Positions 1-5,902 of a stretch of DNA of 13,999 nucleotides are shown here, one piece after another; positions within the stretch are counted from its first letter, which is position 1; each line of letters opens with the position of its first letter. The translations under genes and the position numbers were made by a program. A model generated the notes under the pieces. The model ran no database searches. It saw only the letters and a list, made by a program, of their open reading frames with translations, and was not told where the DNA came from. Origin of the DNA: DATFMP01 sp041477795 (GTDB lineage Bacteria; SAR324; JACQKK01); assembly GCA_041477795.1 (NCBI GenBank), contig JBGOUY010000092.1, forward strand, positions 1-13,999. The letters are read 5' to 3'.

Positions 1-6
1 GGTGCC

Positions 7-128
7 GTTGGTTCGCCCCGCAAGCGGGGCTCTGTGCTGTTGGTTCGCCCCGCAAGCGGGGCTCTGTGCTGTTGGTTCGCCCCGCAAGCGGGGCTCTGTG
101 CTGTTGGTTCGCCCCGCAAGCGGGGCTC
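7..128. repeat. Four tandem copies of a 32-bp hairpin-bearing unit
   Basis: Identical units begin at 7, 39, 71 and 103; the fourth is cut short after the hairpin and CTC. Each unit starts GTTGGTTCGCCCCGC and contains the inverted repeat GCCCCGCAAGCGGGGC, able to form a 6-bp GC stem with a CAAG loop. The array reaches almost to the window edge, so more copies may lie upstream. There are no variable spacers, so it is not a CRISPR array, and 32 is not a multiple of 3, which argues against coding. The hairpins could act as transcription terminators or as REP-like elements; there is no T tract. I see nothing recognisable between 129 and 243. Confidence 0.9.
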
Positions 129-243
129 ACGGTGGAGAAGGGGGCCGGGGGGATGAGGTCGCGCCGCGCGGCGGACAGGCTCGAACGGTGAGCTTGTCTC
201 TCCCGCAACGGAAAAAGTGAAGGGCGGTCAGGGGCGGCGGCCA

Positions 244-274
244 TTGACACCCGGCGCGGAATCCGAAATAAGAT
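244..274 (+). promoter_or_regulatory. Candidate sigma-70 promoter for the small membrane protein pair
   Basis: A perfect -35 hexamer TTGACA (244-249) is followed after 19 bp by TAAGAT (269-274), inside an A-rich stretch (262-277) that stands out in very GC-rich DNA. The 19-bp spacing is longer than the usual 17, and an AT-rich alternative -10 at 267-272 would give 17 bp. The start of the first small gene is about 50 bp downstream, a normal leader length. Confidence 0.5.
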
Positions 275-324
275 AAAGCTTCGCGCCTTACGACGCGGCC
301 CACTGGCCTGTGCAAGGAGCCCGC

Positions 325-417
325 ATGACGTTCACCATCGTCTTCGCTGCCGTCGCGCTGATCATCGTCTGCTCGGCGGCATCGCTGTACATCACGCTGA
401 AGGTCTACAAGCGCTAA
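325..417 (+). CDS. 30-residue single-pass membrane peptide
   Basis: An ATG at 325 is preceded by a good ribosome-binding site, AAGGAG (315-320), at 4-nt spacing. The peptide starts MTFTIVFAAVALIIVCSAAS and ends LYITLKVYKR. It is one hydrophobic helix of about 24 residues with a basic C-terminus, so an inserted protein with the positive tail in the cytoplasm is likely. Its size resembles accessory subunits of respiratory or transport complexes (KdpF, CcoQ and CydX are of this class), but I do not recognise a match to any of them. It lies 41 bp before a second small membrane gene with which it probably shares a transcript. It is short enough to be missed by automatic gene callers. Support is the RBS, the promoter, and the clean hydrophobic plus basic-tail design. 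Confidence 0.6.
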   Translation: MTFTIVFAAVALIIVCSAASLYITLKVYKR

Positions 418-458
418 GCGGCGTTCCGCGCCCGCATTCCCCGCACCAGAGATCGCAT

Positions 459-611
459 ATGTTCGATGCACTCGGCCTGATCATGAAGGGCTTCATCTAC
501 ATCTGGATCGGCATCATCGCCACGATGCCCCAGATCTTCATGGGCGGCCTGACGGTCTGCATCGCCGCGACTGCGCTGACGTACTTCATGCGCCGCAACC
601 GCTCCAACTAG
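459..611 (+). CDS. 50-residue small hydrophobic membrane protein
   Basis: ATG at 459, stop TAG at 609-611. The protein begins MFDALGLIMKGFIYIWIGII, continues with a second hydrophobic stretch after MPQIFMGG, and ends FMRRNRSN. This gives two possible membrane segments, roughly residues 11-27 and 29-44, with a Pro/Gly turn between them and a basic C-terminus. The upstream RBS is weak (AGAG at 448-451). It follows the 30-residue peptide gene by 41 bp on the same strand, and the two share the pattern of hydrophobic body plus Arg/Lys tail. Function is unknown; I do not recognise a family. A holin-like or respiratory accessory role cannot be excluded, but nothing nearby supports either. Confidence 0.55.
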   Translation: MFDALGLIMKGFIYIWIGIIATMPQIFMGGLTVCIAATALTYFMRRNRSN

Positions 612-632
612 CTTGCCCGCAGCACACCGCGC

Positions 633-648
633 GGCCGCCCCGGCGGCC
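633..648 (+). terminator. GC hairpin after the small membrane genes, possible terminator
   Basis: GGCCGC-CCCG-GCGGCC forms a 6-bp all-GC stem with a 4-nt loop, 21 bp after the stop codon of the 50-residue gene. There is no T tract, so intrinsic termination is uncertain; short GC palindromes are common at this base composition. Confidence 0.25.
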
Positions 649-710
649 CGCCGGCAGGTTCCCGCAGCCCAGCGCAGTCAGCCGCCCCGCCGCCCGCTTG
701 CGCATGCGCC

Positions 711-766
711 GCAGCACAGCAACTCAGCAGCACAGCAACTCAGCAACTCAGCAGCACAGCAACTCA
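711..766. repeat. 16-bp tandem repeat array, three full copies and a half copy
   Basis: The unit GCAGCACAGCAACTCA occurs without mismatch at 711-726, 727-742 and 751-766, with the second half only (GCAACTCA) at 743-750. The 16-bp period shifts the reading frame, so it is unlikely to code. It lies in the 263-bp gap between the convergent ends of the small membrane genes and the anti-sigma gene, where no other feature is visible. The half copy suggests growth or shrinkage by strand slippage. Confidence 0.9.
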
Positions 767-874
767 TTGGAACGGATGGGAGACCGGCAGGACGTGGCGG
801 ATCGCCCGCCCCGCATCGTCAGGGCGGCCCGTCCGCGCGACCGGCCGCTCGCGCAGGGTCGCCGCGGGCGGCCT

Positions 875-1627
875 TTACCGGATCGGCAGGGGGGAGAGCA
901 GCGACCGCGGCAGCAGGCTGCCCGGATCGCGGTGCACGGGGGCGAAGACGGGCAGCACCTGGATCGGCCCGTGCCGGCTGCGCCGGCCCTGCAACGAGCT
1001 GAACATCTGCAGCGGGGCTTCCGAGCTGCCCTGGTTGCCGAAGACGACCAATTGCTCACCATCGGCCGCATGGCCGGGCAGCGTCGCCGTGGCATCGATC
1101 GCGGTCGCCATGGCATCCGCCCCCAGCGGCTGGAAGCTGCGCAACGTGAAGCGCACCGGCACCGTGGGGGCGCTGGCGACGGCTTCCTGGCTGGGAGCGG
1201 CCTGCGCCGCGTCGGAGGGTCCGCCCAGGCTGCCCTGCAGCGCCGGCTGTTCCGGCTGCAGCGTCACGAGGGGCGACGGGCCGGGCGGCACCCGCTCTGG
1301 CGTCACGGGCCAGAACAGCACGCCCGAGCTGACGGCCACCAGCAGCGACGCGGCGGCCAATGGCGCCAGGAAGCGCAGACTGGCCAGCCTCCAGCGCCGT
1401 TGCTGCGCCAGGGTGTACGAGAAGCGCTCCCAGCTCGGCACGGGCAGCCCGCCGGGGGGCAGCTGCGATTCGAACTGCCGGAACACTCCCAGGGAGCGCT
1501 GCAGCGTGTAGCGCTCGCGGCGGCATTCCTTGCAGCCTTCCAGGTGCAGTCGCCACGGGGCGAGATCGAGCACCGCGGGCTCCTCGACCACGAGCCGCTG
1601 CACCAGCATGCGTTGATTACAGAACAT
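875..1627 (-). CDS. Membrane-bound zinc-type anti-sigma factor
   Basis: 250 residues. The N-terminal cytoplasmic part has the zinc-binding anti-sigma motif H28-x3-C32-x2-C35 (HLEGCKEC). Cys3 lies 25 residues before His28, the spacing at which ZAS proteins carry their fourth ligand. A single membrane helix runs from about 85 to 107, followed by a Pro/Ala-rich stretch (110-157) and a periplasmic domain I do not recognise. In this family the N-terminus sequesters the partner sigma factor and a signal sensed at or outside the membrane releases it. I chose the ATG at 1627, behind an AAGAAGG Shine-Dalgarno, because it places Cys3 and the ZAS motif at the start; the reading frame is open further upstream but lies inside the sigma gene. 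It overlaps the sigma stop by 11 bp, so the two are co-translated, as expected for a sigma/anti-sigma pair. Downstream of the stop I see no clear terminator. Confidence 0.85.
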   Translation of the reverse strand: MFCNQRMLVQRLVVEEPAVLDLAPWRLHLEGCKECRRERYTLQRSLGVFRQFESQLPPGGLPVPSWERFSYTLAQQRRWRLASLRFLAPLAAASLLVAVSSGVLFWPVTPERVPPGPSPLVTLQPEQPALQGSLGGPSDAAQAAPSQEAVASAPTVPVRFTLRSFQPLGADAMATAIDATATLPGHAADGEQLVVFGNQGSSEAPLQMFSSLQGRRSRHGPIQVLPVFAPVHRDPGSLLPRSLLSPLPIR

Positions 1628-2270
1628 GGTGGCCTTCTTTCGCATCGGCGGTCGGTTTGCGATCCAGAACGGGGTCGAGTACCGCGCGCAGGCTGTCGCG
1701 CGCATAGAACAGGCGCGACTTCACGCTGCCTTCGGGAATCTCCAGCACCTGGGCGATCTCCTGCACCGATAGATCCTCCATGTAATAGAGCACCAGGATC
1801 ATGCGGTGGTGCGGCTTGATCTGGTCCAGCGCGTGCTGCACCATGCGCTTCTGCTCGCCATCGATCATCACGCGCTCGGGCGAATCTCCGTTCTCGAACA
1901 CCACCAGCGTGGACGGCAGCCGCGAGGGCTCGAAGTCCCCTTCCGGCAGCGGTTGCCAGCGCTTCATCCGCCCGATCTGGCGCAGGGCCTCGTTCACCGT
2001 GATCCGGTAGACCCAGGTCTTGAACGCGGCATTCTGGCGGAACTTGGCGAGATGTCGGTACACCAGCAGGAACACCTCCTGCACGATGTCGTCGACCAGC
2101 GACTCGTCCTTGGCGATGGAATACACGAGTCGACCCACCCGTTCCCGGTACTTCTTGAACAGCACCTCAAAGGCGTTGGGATCGCCTTTCAAGTGTGCCT
2201 TGATCAGGATGTCGTCATCGAGGCTGTGCCAATCCGTCGCCTCGGATAACCGGTGATCCTTCCTTTTCAA
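1617..2270 (-). CDS. ECF-family RNA polymerase sigma factor
   Basis: 217 residues, the usual ECF length. Region 2 is about residues 20-102: DDIVQEVFLLVYR (60-72) is the core-binding helix and FKTWVYRITVNEAL (83-96) covers the -10 recognition part. A linker follows (103-139). Region 4 is about 140-195, with the helix-turn-helix LSVQEIAQVLEIPEGSVKSR that reads the -35 element. The resemblance is to RpoE/AlgU-type factors, but I cannot name the ECF group. The start is a TTG at 2270 with AAGGTG about 6 nt before it; there is no good in-frame ATG nearby. It directs RNA polymerase to a stress regulon, probably including envelope functions given the HtrA genes just upstream. The anti-sigma gene overlaps its 3' end. 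Two promoter-like elements lie in front of it. Confidence 0.93.
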   Translation of the reverse strand: MKRKDHRLSEATDWHSLDDDILIKAHLKGDPNAFEVLFKKYRERVGRLVYSIAKDESLVDDIVQEVFLLVYRHLAKFRQNAAFKTWVYRITVNEALRQIGRMKRWQPLPEGDFEPSRLPSTLVVFENGDSPERVMIDGEQKRMVQHALDQIKPHHRMILVLYYMEDLSVQEIAQVLEIPEGSVKSRLFYARDSLRAVLDPVLDRKPTADAKEGHHVL

Positions 2271-2341
2271 GTGGCCACCTTGCAGGTTGAATGTGCATCG
2301 GTGACAGCCGCACGCACTCGGACGGCGTTTCCGCAGTACTG

Positions 2342-2371
2342 ATTAGACCCGTCGGCGGGCCGTCCGTTCAA
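2342..2371 (-). promoter_or_regulatory. Candidate promoter of the sigma/anti-sigma pair, proximal
   Basis: Read on the minus strand: TTGAAC (2366-2371), an 18-bp spacer, then TCTAAT (2342-2347), matching the sigma-70 consensus at 4 and 5 of 6 positions. It would give a leader of about 65 nt before the TTG start. I did not find a convincing GGAAC-N16-GTC ECF-type element here, so autoregulation by the sigma factor is not evident. Confidence 0.4.
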
Positions 2372-2441
2372 TTCCGGAACGCCGGAGCCCCGCCGGTGCT
2401 GCATCGCTGGGGCGCGCCCCCGGCCACCTGGCGACTCCTCC

Positions 2442-2471
2442 ATTGTACCGGCCGCGACGGGGCACAGGCAA
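2442..2471 (-). promoter_or_regulatory. Candidate promoter of the sigma/anti-sigma pair, distal
   Basis: Minus-strand TTGCCT (2466-2471), an 18-bp spacer and TACAAT (2442-2447), matching the consensus at 4 and 5 of 6 positions. It lies in the 272-bp gap after the pseudoprotease gene and about 170 bp before the sigma start. It may be an alternative to the proximal element or a chance match. Confidence 0.3.
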
Positions 2472-2542
2472 TCCTGCGTTGCGGGCACAGACCGGGGCTG
2501 CCGTGCGGGGAGACGGCCCGGCGGGGAGCCGGGAGCGCCGCC

Positions 2543-4024
2543 CTAATGGCCGACGGAGCGCGGCGGGATGCCGTAGCGGGTGTGCACCCGCGCGTTGATG
2601 GCGTCCAGCTGGGAGTGGTCGTAGATCAGATCGGCGCGCCCGGAGCCGGGCAGCAGCTCGATCTCGTCGTAGGGGCCGAGGGGATGGCCGATCGCCGCGC
2701 GGAAGTCTTGCAGCGAGTGCAGCGGGCGCCCGTTCACCTTCACCACGATGGCGTTGGTCACGTCTTCGTAACCCAGGTTCGAGGGGTCGGGCAGGATGCG
2801 GCTGATGATTACCACCCGCTCCGGCGCGACGTCCGGGTCGCGCAGGCTGTGCAGGCTGTACTCGATCACCAGCCGCGCCGGCGCCTTCTCCCGCCAGTCG
2901 CTGCCCCAGGCCTGCAGATAGCCCACCGACAGCTCCTGCAGCACCAGCCCGCCGAACACCTCGTAGTCGTTGGGGCGGTCGAAATGGGGCGACGGAATGC
3001 GGTAATCTTCCGCCTGCAGGCGCGTGCGCTTGAGATTCAGCTTCAGGCGCTTGCCCTGGCGCTCGACCTCCATCGGCACCGTGGGCGCCAGGGTCTCGTT
3101 GATGGCCATCGTGAACAGCAGCAGGCCATAGGCCGGGTGCTCGATGCGCCCTTCCGGATCGATCTGGTAGCCGTTGATCTTGTGCAGGATGTCCTGGGGC
3201 TGCAGCTCGGACGAGCCCGTTCCGCCGGAGAACACCTTGCGCACCAGCACGCCGGAATCGCTCTTCTGCAGGCCGAAGTAGGTCCGCAGGCTGGTCTGGT
3301 TGAGGCGCTGCCAGGCAAAGCCGCGGTGGGCGAAGCCCCCGAAGGTCGGGCGCTTGGAGGCCTCCACCAGCAGGCGCAGCAGGCTGCTCGTGATGGCCTG
3401 CACCTGCTGGTTGCTGTGGCTGCTGATGAGGCCGATCACTTGCCCGTTATAGGTCAGCACCTCGCTCCAGCCCAGGCCGCCCATGGCGGTGCTGCCGCGC
3501 ATGACGGGGAATTCCATCAGGCCGTAGGGCGAGTTGGAGACGAGAAACTCCACCACTTCGCCCGTGCCCTGCTCGAAGCGCCCGTTGCTGCGCCAGCGGT
3601 TGATGGTGAAGTGGCCGGAGCGGATCGGCTCGCGCGCCAGCGGCAGGGGCTTGAGATCCTTCCAGAAGTCCGGATCGTCCACCTCCAGCAGGGCCAGGTT
3701 CAGGTCGTAGTCCACCCGCACGGCGCGCGCTGGGAAATCCGGGTAGCGCCCAAACTTGCGCACCTCGATCAGGTTGGCGTTCTTGACCAGGTCCGCGGTG
3801 GTGATGAGCTTGTGGCCCGGCACGACCACGGCATTGCCGGCGATGGACTGCTCGGTAGCCTTGATCCACGGCATCAGCTCATCATAGGCCTGGTTGGTCA
3901 CGCTGACCGCGACCACCCCGGCCGGGATGGGGTCCTCCGCCCCCCGCGCGGCGGGGAGCAGCACGCCCGCGCCCAGCAGGAGCGCGCAAAGCAGGCGGGG
4001 CATCCAGCGGCGGAAGATCCTCAC
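2543..4024 (-). CDS. HtrA/Deg-family pseudoprotease (catalytic triad lost) with PDZ-like domains
   Basis: 493 residues. An N-terminal signal peptide (about 1-29, LLCALLLGAGVLLPAARG) indicates export to the periplasm. Residues 35-225 follow the trypsin-like fold of the upstream HtrA gene, but by my alignment all three catalytic positions differ: ITTAD78LV replaces TNAHVV (His to Asp), YDLN109LALL replaces DTDLATL (Asp to Asn), and GSTAM181GG replaces PGNSGG (Ser to Met). Residues 245-335 resemble a PDZ domain (SGVLVRKVFSGGTGSSELQPQDILHKING). Residues 355-450 look like a second one, and the end carries RYGIP, shared with the upstream protein. The start is GTG at 4024, forming a GTGA overlap with the previous stop; ATG at 4003 is an alternative and would still leave a signal peptide. 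Neither start has a strong RBS, which fits translational coupling. Likely roles are a non-catalytic partner, chaperone or regulator of the upstream protease; this is inference. Confidence 0.85.
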   Translation of the reverse strand: MRIFRRWMPRLLCALLLGAGVLLPAARGAEDPIPAGVVAVSVTNQAYDELMPWIKATEQSIAGNAVVVPGHKLITTADLVKNANLIEVRKFGRYPDFPARAVRVDYDLNLALLEVDDPDFWKDLKPLPLAREPIRSGHFTINRWRSNGRFEQGTGEVVEFLVSNSPYGLMEFPVMRGSTAMGGLGWSEVLTYNGQVIGLISSHSNQQVQAITSSLLRLLVEASKRPTFGGFAHRGFAWQRLNQTSLRTYFGLQKSDSGVLVRKVFSGGTGSSELQPQDILHKINGYQIDPEGRIEHPAYGLLLFTMAINETLAPTVPMEVERQGKRLKLNLKRTRLQAEDYRIPSPHFDRPNDYEVFGGLVLQELSVGYLQAWGSDWREKAPARLVIEYSLHSLRDPDVAPERVVIISRILPDPSNLGYEDVTNAIVVKVNGRPLHSLQDFRAAIGHPLGPYDEIELLPGSGRADLIYDHSQLDAINARVHTRYGIPPRSVGH

Positions 4025-5556
4025 GGCAGGTACCGGTCCCTGGGAATGCCGTAGCGGCTGAGGATTTCCGGCTGCGCCTTGTCGGCTGCGGCCTTGTCCA
4101 GCACCAGCACCTGCTCCCCGGGCTCCAGGTCGAACACCTCGTAGCCGTTCTTCGGCGCGCCCAGGGCCGTCTCCAGGTCGTTCAGGGTGTGCACGGTCAC
4201 CCCGTTCACGGAGGCCACCTCGGAGTTGGCCAGGCTCGTGTAGGCCGTGTTGATGCGGTGGGGCAGCACGCGGGCCAGCACCACGGTGCCTTCGTATGGC
4301 TGGTCGGATTCCATGAAGGCGTAAAAGTGCTGGTAGAGCAGGTGCTTGTCAGCCGTTTCCCAGTAGTTGCCGAAGGTGCCCAGGTACTCGCGGTTCAGCT
4401 CCATGAACACCAGTCCCGCATAGACGAGGTAGGGCGCGGGCTTGTCGAATTCGGAGCGCATGCGGTCCGCCTCGGGATAGCGGCGCAGCGGCACGGGCAC
4501 GTCCAGGGTCTGGCCGGCACGCCAGACGGTCACCTTCGCCGCCTCCCCGATCTGCTTCTGTTCCACGGTCTGCTGATAGCTGAGCGAGTAGCCGTGGTAG
4601 TCGATCGTGCCGTCCGCTTCCACCGGCACGTCGTCCACGGCCAGGATCACGTCGCCCTCGTGCAGCAGCTTTTCCGCGGAGGAGCGCGGCAGCACGCGAT
4701 CCACCACCACGCCGCGATCGTCGTCCTTGAGCCCCAGGAAGCGCCGGTAGGTGGGGTTGACGAGGTTGCTGGTGACCACGCCCAGGTCGCCGTAGCCCTC
4801 GTAGGTGCCGTCCTGCACGTCGTCCAGGAAGCGGCGGATGACGGGCACCGGGATGAAGTAGCCCACGGCGCTGAGGCGGGTGCTGGCCTGGAAGGCGACG
4901 CCGATCACCTTGCCCTCCTGCACCACGGGGCCGCCGCTGTTGCCGGGATTGATGGCCGAGTCGGTCTGCACGGCCAGGTGCTGGTCCGCGCCGGAGTGCA
5001 CGTAGGTGATGAACTGCACGCGCGAGACCACGCCCTCGGTGCGTGAGATCTTCTCGCCACCCGCCGGATAGCCGTACGTGCGCACGTGGCTGCGCAGGGA
5101 GGGCAGGTCGCCCAGCACCAGCGGCCGCACGCCCTTGGCGAAGGATGGATCGTTGACGCGCAGGGTGGCCAGGTCCGTGTCGTGGCCGATGAACTCGATG
5201 TCCGCGAAGTAGGGCCGGTCGTCCCCGTTGCGCCGCACGATGATCTGCCGCGCATCGCTCACCACGTGCGCGTTGGTCATGATGCGGCCCGGGCCGATCA
5301 GGAAGCCGGAGCCCAGGGCGATTTCCGGCCGCGAGCCCTGCCAGGGCGAAAACCAGTCGGTGTGCTGCTGGGTCACTTCGATGGAGACGACGGCCGGCTC
5401 GATGGCCTGCTCGGGCGACTCGGCGCTGGGATTGGCCGGCGGGGCCGCGACCTGGGCCTCCGCCCGCGGCACGGGAAGCCCCAGCACCGCCAGCAGCGAC
5501 ACCAGGACCGCGCAGCGCAGGGCGCGGGCGATCCAGGTGGCGCGGACAGCGGTCAT
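4021..5556 (-). CDS. Periplasmic HtrA/Deg-type serine protease with PDZ-like domains
   Basis: 511 residues from the ATG at 5556. The signal peptide is about residues 1-34 (hydrophobic core LRCAVLVSLLAVLGLPVP, ending AEA before Q35). The protease domain (about 50-245) has an intact triad: His97 in TNAHVV, Asp128 in HDTDLAT, and Ser207 in NPGNSGGP. A PDZ domain is at about 255-357 (RGVVVDRVLPRSSAEKLLHE, GDVILAVDDV). A further C-terminal region (about 375-511) contains a second PDZ-like part (VVLARVLPHR, VASVNGVTV) and ends RYGIPRDRYLP. The C-terminal layout recalls Deg9-like members rather than classic DegP. Proteins of this family degrade or remodel misfolded exported proteins. The frame is open 48 codons further upstream, but that extension reads into repetitive DNA and would bury the signal peptide. 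The RBS is weak (GAGAG). The gene overlaps the pseudoprotease by 4 bp, so the two are made together. Confidence 0.93.
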   Translation of the reverse strand: MTAVRATWIARALRCAVLVSLLAVLGLPVPRAEAQVAAPPANPSAESPEQAIEPAVVSIEVTQQHTDWFSPWQGSRPEIALGSGFLIGPGRIMTNAHVVSDARQIIVRRNGDDRPYFADIEFIGHDTDLATLRVNDPSFAKGVRPLVLGDLPSLRSHVRTYGYPAGGEKISRTEGVVSRVQFITYVHSGADQHLAVQTDSAINPGNSGGPVVQEGKVIGVAFQASTRLSAVGYFIPVPVIRRFLDDVQDGTYEGYGDLGVVTSNLVNPTYRRFLGLKDDDRGVVVDRVLPRSSAEKLLHEGDVILAVDDVPVEADGTIDYHGYSLSYQQTVEQKQIGEAAKVTVWRAGQTLDVPVPLRRYPEADRMRSEFDKPAPYLVYAGLVFMELNREYLGTFGNYWETADKHLLYQHFYAFMESDQPYEGTVVLARVLPHRINTAYTSLANSEVASVNGVTVHTLNDLETALGAPKNGYEVFDLEPGEQVLVLDKAAADKAQPEILSRYGIPRDRYLP

Positions 5557-5699
5557 GGCTCTCAGAGGCTGGCAGGTTGGCGGCCGGAGCGCCCGGAGGC
5601 TCGGCTGCGCCGCCGCACGATCGCGGTCTGGCGCGCCGCTGCACCCCGCCCGGGCCGGGGCGGCGCATGCGGGGCTGGCCATTGGGCAGCGTGCCCGCA

Positions 5700-5790
5700 A
5701 TGCGCCGTGCAGTCAAATGCGCCGTGCAGTCAAATGCGCCGTGCAGTCAAATGCGGCGTGCAGTCAAATGCGCCGTGCAGTCAAATGCGG
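5700..5790. repeat. 17-bp tandem repeat array, five copies, between cheB and the htrA-type gene
   Basis: Units of ATGCGCCGTGCAGTCAA start at 5700, 5717, 5734, 5751 and 5768; the fourth reads ATGCGGC. A partial sixth begins at 5785. The 17-bp period breaks every reading frame, so this is not coding. It occupies the middle of the 346-bp gap (5557-5902) after cheB and before the HtrA-type gene on the minus strand. The rest of that gap is GC-rich with no promoter or terminator I can support. Possible roles are a protein-binding array, a transcript-processing element or simple slippage DNA; nothing in the sequence decides this. Confidence 0.93.
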
Positions 5791-5902
5791 CGGCCGTCCA
5801 GGCCCGCGCCGCCGCTGCCGCGTGCGCGCCAGGAGGGTGCGCAGCGGCTCCCGTGCGAGGTAAGACCCGCCCCTGCGCGAGCGCGTTCAACCGGCCGGCC
5901 GC

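Noticed and set aside
7..128. CRISPR-like array with palindromic repeats
   Set aside because: Units are contiguous 32-bp copies with no unique spacers, and no cas gene is nearby.
7..128. tRNA-like GGTTCG motifs in the 32-bp units
   Set aside because: No cloverleaf can be drawn around them; the motif recurs only because the unit is repeated.
127..471. 114-residue minus-strand reading frame
   Set aside because: It lies opposite the small membrane genes, has an Arg-rich low-complexity composition typical of shadow frames in GC-rich DNA, and has no supporting RBS or family signature.
613..1819. Long plus-strand reading frames across the 16-bp array and the anti-sigma gene
   Set aside because: They are antisense to a recognisable anti-sigma/sigma pair and rich in Arg, Gln, Gly and Ala without any motif.
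2267..2488. 73-residue minus-strand reading frame before the sigma gene
   Set aside because: It covers the promoter candidates, has no hydrophobic or domain pattern, and ends on the sigma start.
2291..4054. 587-residue plus-strand reading frame
   Set aside because: It is antisense to the pseudoprotease and shows His/Gln/Ala/Val-rich composition with no domain; long antisense frames are expected at high GC.
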